Shown in pieces: positions 42,221-52,788 of a stretch of DNA of 64,000 nt. Source of the DNA: Guptibacillus spartinae. GTDB lineage: Bacteria > Bacillota > Bacilli > Bacillales > Guptibacillaceae. Positions within the stretch are counted from its first letter, which is position 1. The number at the start of each line of letters is the position of its first letter. The stretch lies in assembly GCF_028610625.1 (NCBI RefSeq), contig NZ_JAQQWU010000002.1:124001-188000 (forward strand). The letters are read 5' to 3'. Position numbers and translations under genes: made by a program. The notes below the pieces were generated by a model. That model had not been told where the DNA came from and did not search any database. It worked only from the letters and a program-made list of their open reading frames with translations.

Positions 42221-45200
42221 AGATCTACTTACGAAGAGAATCCTTGTTCTAGATGGAGCTATGGGAACAATGATTCAACAAGCTAATCTGACTGCCACTG
42301 ATTTTGGTGGTGAAGAATATGATGGCTGTAATGAATACTTATCCATAACTAGGCCAGAGCTCATCTCCTCTATTCATGATGAGTACTTAGCTTGTGGGGC
42401 AGATATTATTGAGACCAATACCTTTGGAGCAACGGATCTTGTTTTAGATGAATATGATCTCGGTCACCTTGCAGAAAAGCTAAACTACACATCTGCAGTG
42501 CTTGCAAAAGAGGCTGCTGCTAAAGTAACAACGACAGCTAAACCGCGGTTTGTTGCTGGTGCCATGGGACCAACTACCAAAACATTATCGGTTACCGGTG
42601 GAACGACTTTTGAATCACTTTCGAATTCATATGCCTTGCAAGCTAAGGGCTTACTAACCGGAGGCGTCGATCTTCTATTAATTGAAACAAGTCAGGATAT
42701 GCTTAACGTTAAAGCTGCTTATATTGGTATTTCAAGAGCTTTTCAAGAATTAGAAAAGACTGTTCCTTTAATGATCTCTGGAACGATTGAACCGATGGGC
42801 ACTACACTCGCTGGTCAAAGCATTGAGGCATTTTATTTATCGCTTGAACATATGAATCCAGCAGTCGTTGGGCTAAATTGTGCAACAGGACCAGAGTTTA
42901 TGAGAGATCATCTCCGCTCCCTTTCTGATCTAGCTACAACTTCAGTAAGCTGCTATCCCAATGCGGGCCTTCCTGACGAAGAAGGAAATTACCACGAAAC
43001 CCCCGAAAGCTTAGCAGCTAAAATTTATGGCTTTGCTGAAAAAGGGTGGCTTAACGTCGTTGGGGGCTGTTGTGGCACAACTCCTGCTCATATTAAAGCC
43101 ATTTCCAAAGCTGTAAAAGGACTACATCCCAGAAAAGCTCCTGCGAGTCATCCTCATGCCATTTCTGGAATTGAACCCTTTGTTTACGATGAAAGTACCA
43201 GACCTATACTTGTTGGAGAACGAACAAATGTGATAGGTTCACGTAAATTCAAACGCCTTATCACAGAGGAAAAATTTGAAGAAGCGTCCGAGATTGCTCG
43301 TTCACAAGTAAAAAAGGGTGCACAGGTGATCGACATTTGCCTGGCAAATCCAGACAGTGATGAACTTAGAGATGTAGAGAATTTTATGAAATATGTTGTG
43401 AACAAGGTAAAAACCCCTCTCATCATTGATTCTACAGACGATGCGGTTATCGAAAAAGCCCTCTCTTACTCACAAGGGAAAGCAATCATTAATTCCATTA
43501 ATCTTGAAGACGGTGAAGAACGTTTTGAAGCTGTCGTTCCACTCATCCATAAGTATGGCGCTGCTATAGTGGTTGGCACAATTGACGAAACCGGCATGGC
43601 GATAACAGCAGAGCGTAAGCTCGAAATCGCGAAACGCTCTCATGACTTACTCGTTTTTAAATATGGTCTTAACCCATCAGATATTATTTTTGACCCGCTT
43701 GTTTTTCCAATTGGTACTGGTGATGAACAATACATTGGTTCAGCTTCCGAAACGATCGAAGGAATACGACTCATTAAAACCCAATTGCCCGAATGCCAGA
43801 CAATCCTTGGCATAAGCAATGTTTCATTCGGCCTTCCTCCAGTAGGAAGAGAAGTATTAAACGCTGCCTACTTGTACCACTGTACAAAAGCCGGATTAGA
43901 TTATGCGATCGTGAATACTGAAAAGCTTGAAAGGTACGCTTCTATTTCTGAGAAAGAAGGACAGCTTGCAGATGACCTCCTTTTTCAAACAAATGATCAG
44001 ACTTTAGCAGATTTCACTGCATTCTATCGAGGTAAAAAGAAAGAAAGTAAAGTGCAGACTTCCACGCTCACACTTCAAGAACGTCTTGCTTTATATGTTG
44101 TCGAAGGGACAAAAGAAGGACTTATACCAGATTTAGAAAAAGCGTTAATTGACTATCCTTCGCCTCTTCAAATTATTAATGGGCCATTAATGAAAGGGAT
44201 GGCAGAGGTTGGGAAATTATTTAATGATAATCAATTAATTGTCGCCGAAGTACTTCAAAGTGCCGAAGTCATGAAAGCTTCTGTCGCTTTCCTTGAACCT
44301 CATATGGAAAAAGAAGATTCTTCAAGCTCTAAAGGAAAAGTACTTTTAGCGACTGTAAAAGGTGACGTGCACGATATTGGCAAGAACCTGGTCGAAATTA
44401 TTTTAAGTAACAATGGTTTCGAAGTCGTTGATCTTGGCATCAAGGTTACACCAACAGACCTTATTAAACAGGTTCAAGACCACCAGCCAGACTTTGTAGG
44501 TCTTTCTGGTCTACTCGTCAAGTCTGCTCAGCAAATGGTGTTGACTGCTCAAGATATGAAACAAGCTAAAATCTCGATACCCATAATGGTAGGTGGTGCC
44601 GCCTTATCGCGAAAATTTACTGACAATAAAATTTCAGCTGAATATGACGGGCCTGTTTTCTATGCAAAGGACGCTATGGAAGGGTTAGCACTCTCCAACC
44701 AGTTAAGTAATGAAGAAGAAAAAAGAAAGCTCGTAGAAGAACACACGATTAAAAAAGCTTCAACTGAGTTGCAACCAAAACCAATTTCAAATGGGGGAAC
44801 AGCGGTTGCTGTTAAACCAATCTCGACTGTGTCAACCGATATACAGGTTTATAAACCGTATGATCTAGAACCTCACATTTTAAGAAACTACTCGGTTGCA
44901 CACATCGAACCATACATCAACATGCAAATGCTAATCGGTCATCATCTGGGACTTAAAGGAAAAGTATCAAGACTACTTGCAGAAAAAAACGAGAAAGCCG
45001 TGCATTTAAAAGAAGTGGTGGATCACCTTTTAACACGAGCCAAGATTGAAAGGTGGATACAACCTTCAGCTAAATATCAGTTCTTCCCAGCGCAATCTGA
45101 TGGAAATGATATTATCATTTACTCTCCTCATGATCATGAAACGATCATTGAACGATTTTCATTTCCTCGTCAACAAAAAGAACCTTTCTTGTGTCTTGCT

Positions 45201-45644
45201 GATTACCTTCGTTCAGTATCAAGTGGCGAGATGGACTATGTTGGATTTTTTGCGGTTACAGCAGGAAAAGGCATTCGAGAACGTTCAGTAGTATTAAAAA
45301 ATCAAGGGAGTTATCTCGAAAGTCATGCTTTACAAGCCCTTGCGCTAGAAACCGCTGAAGGTCTTGCCGAACACGTTCATCAATTGATGCGTGATAAATG
45401 GGGATTCCCTGACCCGACGGATTTCACAATGCAAAATCGCTTTTCAGCAAAGTACCAGGGCCAGCGTTTTTCATTTGGCTATCCCGCTTGTCCTGAACTT
45501 GATGATCAGAATAAACTTTTTAAACTTATCCATCCTGAAGATATTGGGGTAGAACTCACAGATGGATGCATGATGGAACCGGAAGCTTCTGTTACTGCTA
45601 TGGTTTTTGCCCACCCAGAAGGAAGATACTTTAATGTTTTATAA
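42201..45644 (+). CDS. metH: MetH, cobalamin-dependent methionine synthase
   Basis: A 1147-residue four-module enzyme: homocysteine domain ([31 protein letters not shown]), pterin domain from about 335 ([13 protein letters not shown]), B12 cap and binding domain with the DVHDIGKN motif at about 725-732 (His is the lower cobalt ligand), and a C-terminal activation domain with [13 protein letters not shown] that binds SAM. ATG at 42201 after AAAGGAAG. Last gene of the S-box operon. It implies dependence on B12, unlike MetE of B. subtilis. Confidence 0.95.
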   Translation: MAYTSFEDLLTKRILVLDGAMGTMIQQANLTATDFGGEEYDGCNEYLSITRPELISSIHDEYLACGADIIETNTFGATDLVLDEYDLGHLAEKLNYTSAVLAKEAAAKVTTTAKPRFVAGAMGPTTKTLSVTGGTTFESLSNSYALQAKGLLTGGVDLLLIETSQDMLNVKAAYIGISRAFQELEKTVPLMISGTIEPMGTTLAGQSIEAFYLSLEHMNPAVVGLNCATGPEFMRDHLRSLSDLATTSVSCYPNAGLPDEEGNYHETPESLAAKIYGFAEKGWLNVVGGCCGTTPAHIKAISKAVKGLHPRKAPASHPHAISGIEPFVYDESTRPILVGERTNVIGSRKFKRLITEEKFEEASEIARSQVKKGAQVIDICLANPDSDELRDVENFMKYVVNKVKTPLIIDSTDDAVIEKALSYSQGKAIINSINLEDGEERFEAVVPLIHKYGAAIVVGTIDETGMAITAERKLEIAKRSHDLLVFKYGLNPSDIIFDPLVFPIGTGDEQYIGSASETIEGIRLIKTQLPECQTILGISNVSFGLPPVGREVLNAAYLYHCTKAGLDYAIVNTEKLERYASISEKEGQLADDLLFQTNDQTLADFTAFYRGKKKESKVQTSTLTLQERLALYVVEGTKEGLIPDLEKALIDYPSPLQIINGPLMKGMAEVGKLFNDNQLIVAEVLQSAEVMKASVAFLEPHMEKEDSSSSKGKVLLATVKGDVHDIGKNLVEIILSNNGFEVVDLGIKVTPTDLIKQVQDHQPDFVGLSGLLVKSAQQMVLTAQDMKQAKISIPIMVGGAALSRKFTDNKISAEYDGPVFYAKDAMEGLALSNQLSNEEEKRKLVEEHTIKKASTELQPKPISNGGTAVAVKPISTVSTDIQVYKPYDLEPHILRNYSVAHIEPYINMQMLIGHHLGLKGKVSRLLAEKNEKAVHLKEVVDHLLTRAKIERWIQPSAKYQFFPAQSDGNDIIIYSPHDHETIIERFSFPRQQKEPFLCLADYLRSVSSGEMDYVGFFAVTAGKGIRERSVVLKNQGSYLESHALQALALETAEGLAEHVHQLMRDKWGFPDPTDFTMQNRFSAKYQGQRFSFGYPACPELDDQNKLFKLIHPEDIGVELTDGCMMEPEASVTAMVFAHPEGRYFNVL

Positions 45645-45686
45645 GAAGGAAAAAGAGGAGCCAGGGCTCCTCTTTTTCCTTCTTAT
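45641..45686. terminator. 21-bp perfect stem terminator after metH
   Basis: The stem 45641-45661 pairs perfectly with 45666-45686 around a four-base loop and includes the metH stop codon; A- and T-rich arms allow action on either strand. About 45 bases of simple sequence separate it from ylnF on the other strand. Confidence 0.88.
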
Positions 45687-45733
45687 TACATCATCAATCC
45701 CATCATGACAAACCGTTTATGTATACATCGAGA

Positions 45734-46315
45734 CTAATCCATTTCAGGTGCTCCGTTTAATGCATGATTCATAGCTCTTTCTAATACCCTTCTCTTTTCA
45801 CTTCCGCTTATGTTTTTCCTCTTTATGGCCAACCGTTCTTCATATAAATACTCCAAACGTTGGCTATATGACTCATCATACTTATACGAGAGATCATCTC
45901 GTATTTTTCTTGCAAGAAGTGGACTTGCTCCACCAGTAAAAATAGAAATAATTAGTCTCCCTCGCTTTAGCGTAGCAGGCAATGACACGTTCCCTCGATC
46001 CGCCTGATGAGAAGCATTAACTAGCTGAGTGTCTTTTGCTTGATGAATGACAAATTCGTTCACTTCAATTGAATTTGTCGCTACAATAATTAAAAATGCG
46101 TCGATTAAATCACTCGCCCTAACTTCCCGTTCAACGAGAGAGATACTGTCGAAATTTACAAGTTTTTTGATGTCTTCATTCATTTCAGGACTTATTACTG
46201 TAAGAATCGCATCACACCCGAGTAAACCTCTAATTTTTCTTAACGCGATACGGCCTCCTCCCACTATAACGACACGTTTTCCTGTTAAATTCAAAGAGAC
46301 GGGATACTCGCTCAT
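45734..46315 (-). CDS. ylnF: YlnF, precorrin-2 dehydrogenase (siroheme)
   Basis: A 193-residue CysG-N-like enzyme: NAD motif VVIVGGGRIALRK, then VNASHQADRGNVSLPA and IFTGGASPLLARKIR, family marks. Oxidises precorrin-2 to sirohydrochlorin. It overlaps sirB by four bases and ends the sulfate operon; no separate terminator beyond the metH stem is obvious. Confidence 0.9.
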   Translation of the reverse strand: MSEYPVSLNLTGKRVVIVGGGRIALRKIRGLLGCDAILTVISPEMNEDIKKLVNFDSISLVEREVRASDLIDAFLIIVATNSIEVNEFVIHQAKDTQLVNASHQADRGNVSLPATLKRGRLIISIFTGGASPLLARKIRDDLSYKYDESYSQRLEYLYEERLAIKRKNISGSEKRRVLERAMNHALNGAPEMD

Positions 46316-47058
46316 ACCGTTACCCTCGCCTCAAATGCTTCTGCCACTCTTTCTTTTAATACATCTTTTAATAATTCATGATAGCCAAGGTAATGACACA
46401 GATAAAAATCCGGACCATTCTTTTCTAGTCGACTTATGGTTTGTTCCATTTCCTTCATTAATATACCTGTAAATAAAAGATATGGTATGACAAATACCTG
46501 ACCATTTGCACCTTCTTGAACCTGTTTAATACCTTCCTCAAATGTTGGTTTCGCCGCCGCAAGATAGCATACAGACACGTTTTGAAACGGCATCTTCTCA
46601 CGAATCAAATTTGAGATTTCATGAAAATCGCTTAATGTATCCGGATCACTACTCCCTCTCCCCACAAGAAGCGCACTAGCATCATTTCGTAGAGCAACAC
46701 CCGTTTCCATTACTCTTTCTTCAATAACAGAAATCAGCTTATCATGAACACCTAAAGGACGACCAAGGTAAAAAGTAACCCACGGAAATTCTTCAGAAAT
46801 ACGTTCTACTTCGTTTGGTATATCCTTTTTCACATGAGTTGCTGCTAAGAGTAAAACGGGCACTACGACAATTTCTTTCGCACCTTTATGAATGCATGTG
46901 GTGATACCTTCATATATATTAGGTTTTGAAAGCTCAAGAAAACAGGTTTCTTGAATGGGATAAGAAAGTTCTTCTTTGCATTTACTAACAAATTCGATCG
47001 CCTGATTTCTCCCCTCCTTCACTCGGCTTCCATGACAAATATAGAGAACAGCTTTCAC
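46312..47058 (-). CDS. sirB: SirB/YlnE, sirohydrochlorin ferrochelatase
   Basis: A 248-residue CbiX/SirB protein with two homologous halves: HGSRVKEGRNQ with the metal-binding His near residue 10 and LLLAATHVKKDIPNEV with a second His. It inserts Fe2+ to make siroheme. Starts with GTG after GGAGGTG. A CbiX cobaltochelatase role is the alternative but the cys operon favours siroheme. Confidence 0.88.
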   Translation of the reverse strand: MKAVLYICHGSRVKEGRNQAIEFVSKCKEELSYPIQETCFLELSKPNIYEGITTCIHKGAKEIVVVPVLLLAATHVKKDIPNEVERISEEFPWVTFYLGRPLGVHDKLISVIEERVMETGVALRNDASALLVGRGSSDPDTLSDFHEISNLIREKMPFQNVSVCYLAAAKPTFEEGIKQVQEGANGQVFVIPYLLFTGILMKEMEQTISRLEKNGPDFYLCHYLGYHELLKDVLKERVAEAFEARVTV

Positions 47059-47077
47059 GATTACTCACCTCCTATAG

Positions 47078-47863
47078 TTATAATGCGCTAACAACCGTCT
47101 TTGTCACTTGTTGATCTTCAAAGGACGTCTCAAACCATTTCAATTTCGATCTCATGTTTACAACTTCACCTACAACAATCATACTAGGATTTTGAATTTC
47201 CGATTTCTTGACATCTTCTACGATTGTTTCAAGTGTTCCCGTCACTGTTTGTTGAGTTTTTGTTGTCCCCCAATGAATGAGAGCAACAGGAGTCTCTTTA
47301 TCCCTACCGTATTTCAAGAGCATTGAGCAGATATAGGGTAAATTTTTCACTCCCATATAAATAGCCAGGGTATCAATTCCCTTTGCGAGGCTTTCCCAGC
47401 GTAATTCTTCTTCCTCACCATTTTTACGGTGTCCTGTTACAAAAGCAAAGGTAGAACTTAATTCGCGATGAGTGACTGGGATGCCGGCATACGCTGGAGC
47501 TGCAATCCCTGAAGTGATACCCGGGATAACTTCAAACGGGATACCGTGTTTCGATAGGGCTTCAGCTTCTTCACCACCCCGACCATACACAAAGGGATCA
47601 CCCCCTTTTAATCTTGTTACGATTTTTCCTTTTAGCGCATGTTTCACGAGAAAACGATTGATGGTTTCCTGCTTTAGAGTGTGGTAATCTGGTAGTTTCC
47701 CACAATAAATTAGCTCCACGCCTTCCCTAGCGTACGCTAATAGTTCTTTGTTAACGAGTCGATCATAAAGAATGACATCTGCTTCTTTAATGCATTTGAC
47801 ACCTTTTACTGTAATTAAATCAATGTCACCTGGTCCTGCTCCAACTAGGTATACTTTCCCCAT
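47078..47863 (-). CDS. cobA: CobA/YlnD, uroporphyrinogen-III C-methyltransferase
   Basis: A 261-residue SUMT: VYLVGAGPGDIDLITVKG, VLYDRLV, RLKGGDPFVYGRGGEEA and the SAM-binding VIPGITSGIAAPAYAGIPVT are complete. Makes precorrin-2 from uroporphyrinogen III. GAGGAGG seven bases before the ATG. Confidence 0.93.
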   Translation of the reverse strand: MGKVYLVGAGPGDIDLITVKGVKCIKEADVILYDRLVNKELLAYAREGVELIYCGKLPDYHTLKQETINRFLVKHALKGKIVTRLKGGDPFVYGRGGEEAEALSKHGIPFEVIPGITSGIAAPAYAGIPVTHRELSSTFAFVTGHRKNGEEEELRWESLAKGIDTLAIYMGVKNLPYICSMLLKYGRDKETPVALIHWGTTKTQQTVTGTLETIVEDVKKSEIQNPSMIVVGEVVNMRSKLKWFETSFEDQQVTKTVVSAL

Positions 47864-47910
47864 TTCATTTCCTCCTCGACAACGCGTTTTATTTCACAAG
47901 ATCTAACGAT

Positions 47911-48534
47911 TTACGCTTGATTAAATCCTTCAGGTGTAATCAACTGATGGTTCTCTAAATAAGAAAGAACGATTTCTGCACATTTTTCTCTAGTTTCACT
48001 GTACGTATCAACGACCAGTTCAGGATTTATTGGTTCTTCATAGGGAGAAGACACACCTGTAAAATGAGGAATTTCTCCATTACGAGCTTTTTTGTATAAA
48101 CCTTTAGGATCTCGAAGTTCACACTCATTTAAGGGACATTTGACGTACACTTCAATAAACTCATCTTTTGAAAGAAGTTCACGAACAACCTGTCGGTCAC
48201 TCTGAAAAGGAGAAATAAAAGCAGTAATTGCAAATTGACCGCTATCAACAAGTAACTTGGACACCTCTCCGATGCGTCTTATATTTTCCTTTCGATCTTC
48301 TTCTTTAAAACCCAGGTCTTTATTTAATCCTTGTCTGATATTATCTCCGTCAAGTACATAACTTTGAACGTTTAATTCGTGTAGCTTTCTTGAAACATCA
48401 TTCGCTAACGTTGATTTTCCTGATCCCGACAATCCTGTAAAGAAGAGAACAGCACTTTTGTGCTGGTTCCTCTTCTGTCTCATTTCTTTCGTTACTACTG
48501 TATCGTGCCATGTTAAATGATTGTTGACCGTCAT
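47911..48534 (-). CDS. cysC: CysC, adenylylsulfate kinase
   Basis: A 207-residue kinase: P-loop FTGLSGSGKST, DGDNIRQGLNKDLGF and AFISPFQSDR. Phosphorylates APS to PAPS. AAGGAGGAG before the ATG; 14 bases after sat. Confidence 0.94.
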   Translation of the reverse strand: MTVNNHLTWHDTVVTKEMRQKRNQHKSAVLFFTGLSGSGKSTLANDVSRKLHELNVQSYVLDGDNIRQGLNKDLGFKEEDRKENIRRIGEVSKLLVDSGQFAITAFISPFQSDRQVVRELLSKDEFIEVYVKCPLNECELRDPKGLYKKARNGEIPHFTGVSSPYEEPINPELVVDTYSETREKCAEIVLSYLENHQLITPEGFNQA

Positions 48535-48548
48535 CCCGAATCTCCTCC

Positions 48549-49697
48549 TTATGCTTTTACTGCCTTTTTACTCATTCCTTTAATAAGGATGTCAACTACC
48601 TCAGGACGACTGAACGTTGCAGGAGGTTGCTCTCCATTACGTAAAAGCGCCCGTACTTTCGTACCAGATAAAATCACGTGATGTTCCTTCCCATGAGGAC
48701 ACGTCTTCGCTGAAGCCATGCTATCGCACTTCTTGCAATAGAAACTATGTTCAAAAAAGAGAGGTGTGATTCCCAATTCTTCACTTGAAAATTGGCTGAA
48801 GATTTTCTGTGCATCATACGTGCCATAATAATCACCTACACCAGCATGATCTCTTCCTACAATAAAATGTGTGCACCCAAAGTTTTTGCGAACAAGTGCA
48901 TGAAAAATGGCTTCTCTTGGTCCGGCATAGCGCATCGCAGCTGGAAAAACACCTAGGTGAACACGATCTGCAGGATAATAGTTTTCAAGCAAGACTTCAT
49001 AACTTTCCATACGGATTTCAGCTGGAATATCATCTGACTTTGTTTCACCTACAAGTGGATTTAAGAACAGCCCATCTACCGTTTCAAGCGCGGTTTTTTG
49101 GATATATTCATGAGCACGGTGCACAGGATTTCGTGTTTGAAATCCAACTACCGTATTCCAGCCCTGATTTTCAAAATATGCTCTTGTTTCAGCTGGATCA
49201 AAATGATAGCGGTCGAATTGGCCTTTTTCACTTCTTTTAATGAGCGTAATAGGTCCACCAATGTATACATCTGGCCGATCAAAGACCTTTTTCACCCCAG
49301 GATGATCGCTGTCTTCTGTTAAATAAACTTGTTTTGCCTCTATCACCTTATTTGGTTTATAGATAGATTCTACGGTTACAGTTCCATACACCCTTCCTTC
49401 GCTAATCAGCTTCACTTCATCACCCAGGACTATTTCTCCAACCACCTCATCCCTCACTGGTAATGTGATCGGTATACTCCACGGTAATCCGTTTTCTAAT
49501 TTAAGATTATGAACGACAGAAAGGTAATCATCCTCATTAAGGAATCCTGTTAATGGACTATAAGCCCCAGTTCCGATTAATTCGAGATCGCTTAAAGCGG
49601 TTTTATCTAATTCAATTTCTTTATGAATTTCATCTACCTTTTTATCCGGGTTAAATCGATTGATTAACTTACCACCGTGTGCATGAATTGTTGTCAT
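48549..49697 (-). CDS. sat: Sat, ATP sulfurylase
   Basis: A 382-residue homo-oligomeric ATP sulfurylase: the [12 protein letters not shown] active-site motif, [13 protein letters not shown], and a zinc site (YCKKCDS, KTCPHG). Converts sulfate and ATP to APS. TGGAGGGA precedes the ATG. Length is typical for Bacillus. Confidence 0.95.
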   Translation of the reverse strand: MTTIHAHGGKLINRFNPDKKVDEIHKEIELDKTALSDLELIGTGAYSPLTGFLNEDDYLSVVHNLKLENGLPWSIPITLPVRDEVVGEIVLGDEVKLISEGRVYGTVTVESIYKPNKVIEAKQVYLTEDSDHPGVKKVFDRPDVYIGGPITLIKRSEKGQFDRYHFDPAETRAYFENQGWNTVVGFQTRNPVHRAHEYIQKTALETVDGLFLNPLVGETKSDDIPAEIRMESYEVLLENYYPADRVHLGVFPAAMRYAGPREAIFHALVRKNFGCTHFIVGRDHAGVGDYYGTYDAQKIFSQFSSEELGITPLFFEHSFYCKKCDSMASAKTCPHGKEHHVILSGTKVRALLRNGEQPPATFSRPEVVDILIKGMSKKAVKA

Positions 49698-49722
49698 AGG
49701 AATCCCTCCAAAATAAAATAAA

Positions 49723-50787
49723 TTATAAACTTTCTTTTTCTTGTAACGTTCTTTTTTGCGTGCGAATCGATCGAATTAAACTTCCCGATCCCACTGTCGC
49801 AAGGATAACGCTTCCGATTGCAATTAACGTGTATAAATCACTTTCTAGAAAAAGTTTAATCATGCTGTAAGAAATGACTAATGAAAAAACCGGAGAAACA
49901 GCCCACACCTTTAACATCCTTGTAATGACATCTTTTTGCCAAAGTTGAAAACCATCTTTCGCCGTTCCGATCCCAATGATTGAAGAAGTGGTGATTTGTG
50001 TAAGTGGAACTGGAATTCCAAATAACGAAGCACCTATGACAAGTCCAGCGCTCGTACTCGATATCGCACACCCTTCACCTAAAGAAAAACGAGTAATGCG
50101 GTAGCCATTCGTTTCAAGAACACGTTTTCCAAATACAAGTGCACCAAGCGCCACAAATGCTCCTCCTAATAGAGCTCCATGCGAGAGAGATAGAACCCCC
50201 GCTCCGACAAGGGGACCAACCGCATTGGCAACGTTATTCATTCCAGCTGAGAAAGCCTCAAGAAAACCAGCTAAAATTAAAACGATGGTAAGGATTTTTT
50301 TCCATTGTGAAGTTAGTTTGCAATGCCTTCTTATAACGGCCAATCCTTTTCCTACTACTAAAGCTGCCACAAAGGCAATTACAGGGATGATGATCCACAA
50401 GAGCATAATGACCAAAATATTTTGAAAGAACAATGCACGATAAGCAATCCCTACTCCTACCACCGAACCAACAGTCACCTCGCTGGTTGATAAGGGGATT
50501 CCCATCATATTTGCTAAAAAGAGTGCCGTTGTAGCCGCTATGAAAATAATGAGGATTACTTTTAAACTAAGCACGGAAGATGGGATAATACCACTCCCCA
50601 TCGTCTTAATGACATTTCCCCCACCAAAAGTTGCTCCGGCTACAATGCCAATTGCACATACTCCTAAAGCTGTATATCTATTTTTAATTGCTCCTGCTCC
50701 ATAAGCCACACCCATCGATGCCGCAGCTCCACTTGCTCCAATATTCATAGCAAAAAATAGCGCCACGATAATAACGAAAGTCGTCAT
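49723..50787 (-). CDS. cysP: CysP, PiT-family sulfate permease
   Basis: A 354-residue PiT-family transporter with about eleven segments and two PiT repeats ([19 protein letters not shown] and the second [14 protein letters not shown]). In Bacillus this position is CysP, the sulfate permease. The ATG overlaps the cysH stop (ATGA) without an own strong binding site. Confidence 0.9.
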   Translation of the reverse strand: MTTFVIIVALFFAMNIGASGAAASMGVAYGAGAIKNRYTALGVCAIGIVAGATFGGGNVIKTMGSGIIPSSVLSLKVILIIFIAATTALFLANMMGIPLSTSEVTVGSVVGVGIAYRALFFQNILVIMLLWIIIPVIAFVAALVVGKGLAVIRRHCKLTSQWKKILTIVLILAGFLEAFSAGMNNVANAVGPLVGAGVLSLSHGALLGGAFVALGALVFGKRVLETNGYRITRFSLGEGCAISSTSAGLVIGASLFGIPVPLTQITTSSIIGIGTAKDGFQLWQKDVITRMLKVWAVSPVFSLVISYSMIKLFLESDLYTLIAIGSVILATVGSGSLIRSIRTQKRTLQEKESL

Positions 50788-51506
50788 CGGCTTGATGCCG
50801 AATCAAGATGCAATCCGCATTCTGTTTTCTCCTGATTTGCCCATCTCCCAGCTCTAGAATCACTTCCATTCAATACACTCTCCGTGCATACAGCACAGCC
50901 AATACTCGGATATCCTCGATCATGAAGAGGGTTGTATGGTAAGTCTTTCTCGTACACATATCGCCAAATTTCTTTCCACGTCCAGTGAATCAGTGGACAA
51001 ACTTTAATCGACTTGAATTTCTGATCACGATTTAAAAAATTCGTTTTTTGCCTAAGAGGGGACTGTTCTCTTCTTAAGCCTGATATCCAGGCGCTTACCC
51101 CATCAAGTTCTTCATGTAATGGAACAATTTTACGCAAGTTACAACATTGACCTGGATCACGCTCCCAAAGCGCTTCTCCTTTACTTAACGCCTGTTCCTG
51201 GACAGACTCTTCTGGCTGCTTCATTTTTATCTGAAGCTTTGGGTATTTTGCTTTGATTTTCTCAATCAACTCATACGTTTCTTCAAAATGGAGACCAGTA
51301 TCTAAAAATACAATCTCCGCCGTCTCGTTCACTTGAGATATTAAATCAATGAGAACCACACCTTCCACACCGAAACTACACGCATAGACGATATCCTCTT
51401 TATAAGTTCGATAGGCCCAATCCAGAACTTCTAACGCACCTTTTGTATTTGAATGCTGATTGAATTCCGGCTCCTCGCCTGACCAGCTATCATATAACCA
51501 CTCCAT
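50784..51506 (-). CDS. cysH: CysH, APS/PAPS reductase (4Fe-4S type)
   Basis: A 240-residue PAPS-reductase-family enzyme. The PP-loop region is YACSFGVEG; the iron-sulfur ligands CC in QCCNLRKI and CxxC in CAVCTES are present, marking the APS-capable type. It reduces (P)APS to sulfite with thioredoxin. ATG at 51504-51506 after AGGAGG. It is preceded by a strong terminator-like hairpin at 51538-51580. Confidence 0.92.
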   Translation of the reverse strand: MEWLYDSWSGEEPEFNQHSNTKGALEVLDWAYRTYKEDIVYACSFGVEGVVLIDLISQVNETAEIVFLDTGLHFEETYELIEKIKAKYPKLQIKMKQPEESVQEQALSKGEALWERDPGQCCNLRKIVPLHEELDGVSAWISGLRREQSPLRQKTNFLNRDQKFKSIKVCPLIHWTWKEIWRYVYEKDLPYNPLHDRGYPSIGCAVCTESVLNGSDSRAGRWANQEKTECGLHLDSASSR

Positions 51507-51537
51507 TACATAACCTCCTATTCCATTCACCTTATGC

Positions 51538-51580
51538 TAAAAAAGAGGCAGTCCTAACCAAACTGGTTAGAACCGCCTCT
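51538..51580 (-). terminator. Strong hairpin terminator between yezD and cysH
   Basis: Minus-strand AGAGGC-G-GTTCTAACC pairs with GGTTAGGAC-T-GCCTCT around AGTTT, then six T. It lies 23 bases after the yezD stop and about 30 before cysH. No promoter is visible between it and cysH, so cysH needs read-through or regulated antitermination. Confidence 0.8.
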
Positions 51581-51603
51581 AGTTTCTCTAGTCAGCGCTA
51601 CGA

Positions 51604-51747
51604 TTAAAGTCGTTCTTTTTCATTTCTTTCAAGTTGAATGACCTTACCATCTTGTATAACGAGTGTAATCGATCCATACTTCAACGTACTCAGCATTCGT
51701 TCAATACGTGCTGCAACGTCTGAAAAGTTTTGCTCTTTGCTCCCCAT
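51604..51747 (-). CDS. yezD: YezD family small protein (DUF2292)
   Basis: A 47-residue protein (VAARIERMLSTLKYGSITLV, IQDGKVIQLERNEK) of the YezD/DUF2292 family, often found with sulfur assimilation genes. GGGAGG lies about six bases before the ATG; too short for usual cut-offs. It is the first gene behind the S-box, so it responds to SAM. Function unknown. Confidence 0.85.
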   Translation of the reverse strand: MGSKEQNFSDVAARIERMLSTLKYGSITLVIQDGKVIQLERNEKERL

Positions 51748-51793
51748 CTTGCAACCTCCCTTACTTCATAATCTCTAGGAGAGGCTAAACAAC

Positions 51794-51822
51794 TAAAAAA
51801 GCCTTCCCAAATTGGAAAGACA
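51794..51822 (-). terminator. S-box terminator of the yezD-cysH transcript
   Basis: Minus-strand TCTTTCC and GGGAAGG with loop AATTT (one G-T), followed by CTTTTTT, between the aptamer and yezD. Confidence 0.8.
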
Positions 51823-51842
51823 GACCAAGTTACCTTGATTCA

Positions 51843-51948
51843 GCTTATCTTCCAAAATGGACTCCATTTTGCTGGAAGTAGCACCTTGCCTCGCAGGCAG
51901 GTTGCTGGACGTCATAGGGCCAGTCCCTCGGTCTCTCTTGATAAGTTA
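51843..51948 (-). promoter_or_regulatory. SAM-I riboswitch (S-box) of the sulfate operon
   Basis: Minus-strand CTTATCAAGAGAGACCGAGG, GACTGGCCC, CCAGCAACC, CAAGGTGCTA-TTCCAGCAA and TTGGAAGATAAG, the full S-box order. High SAM should stop sulfate assimilation. Confidence 0.96.
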
Positions 51949-51956
51949 TTTTCTAA

Positions 51957-51985
51957 ATCTTAACTATTATCAAACAATCTGTCAA
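51957..51985 (-). promoter_or_regulatory. Sigma-A promoter of the sulfate operon
   Basis: Perfect TTGACA (51980-51985), 17 bases, TAAGAT (51957-51962), just before the S-box. No clear CymR operator was recognised. Confidence 0.82.
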
Positions 51986-52030
51986 CCCTAGTTTAGAGAT
52001 CGGGATAAACGGATTAGATAAATGTATGAA

Positions 52031-52058
52031 AAAAACCCCGAATCTATGACTCGAGGCT
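52031..52058 (-). terminator. Terminator after nfeD
   Basis: Minus-strand CCTCGA and TCGGGG (with G-T pairs), eight-base loop, then T run. Confidence 0.7.
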
Positions 52059-52064
52059 TACTTT

Positions 52065-52718
52065 TTATATTGGATGACGTCTGCTTTCCTTCTTTTCTTC
52101 TACAACAATTCGCGTTCCATCTACTGCTGTAACCACAACCACCGTATCTTTATCGATCCAACTTCCTGCTGAAATGGCACTATATTTTTTTTCGTTCATT
52201 TCAATCGTTCCGCTCGGTCGAAATGGCGTAATTGCGATGGCAGTTCCTCCTACCAAACCTTTATACTCTGCATTCATTGAATTGTATCCCATTTCACTGC
52301 TAAGGCGGTCCTTTAACGTCATCTTTGTCCACATGGATCTGGCAGGAAACACCTTCAAAAATAGGAATGCAGCTGCTGTACCAATTAAAAAGCCACACGA
52401 TACAAGCAGTCCATACAGAAAAGTTGGTGAAGGGATTGCTACAGCCGTTACCATCATCGCTAAACCGATCAAGCCAAACGTTCCATCATTTAATAATTTG
52501 CCATCCAAGATGACCAACCCGAGTCCAACCGCAAATACAAGTCCCATCCAGAACATAGAAGATAGGGATGTTAAATGAAAACTAAAATAGAAAGTAAGCA
52601 TTAGGATTCCAATCAATCCAAATATCCCTTTTACTCGAACAAGCAACTCTCCGAATAAGAAAAGCACGCTAAGTAGGACAACAAGAAAACCAACTGCCGG
52701 CAAAGATAGAATTTCCAT
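52065..52718 (-). CDS. NfeD-family membrane protein
   Basis: A 217-residue protein with four to five membrane segments (5-125) and a C-terminal OB-fold NfeD domain from about 145 (YKGLVGGTAIAITPFRPSGTI, VTAVDGTRIVVEE). Short NfeD proteins pair with SPFH proteins such as FloA in membrane organisation; no partner is in view. AGGAGG upstream of the ATG. Confidence 0.83.
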   Translation of the reverse strand: MEILSLPAVGFLVVLLSVLFLFGELLVRVKGIFGLIGILMLTFYFSFHLTSLSSMFWMGLVFAVGLGLVILDGKLLNDGTFGLIGLAMMVTAVAIPSPTFLYGLLVSCGFLIGTAAAFLFLKVFPARSMWTKMTLKDRLSSEMGYNSMNAEYKGLVGGTAIAITPFRPSGTIEMNEKKYSAISAGSWIDKDTVVVVTAVDGTRIVVEEKKESRRHPI

Positions 52719-52788
52719 CCTCGCTCCCTCCTTTTCCTTCCCTTTCTTATACGATTAAATAGGAAGAAAGTTTCAGCCCATTGTCACT

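Noticed and set aside
48869-49240. 123-codon open frame antisense to sat
   Set aside because: No ribosome binding site and sat is intact with all motifs.
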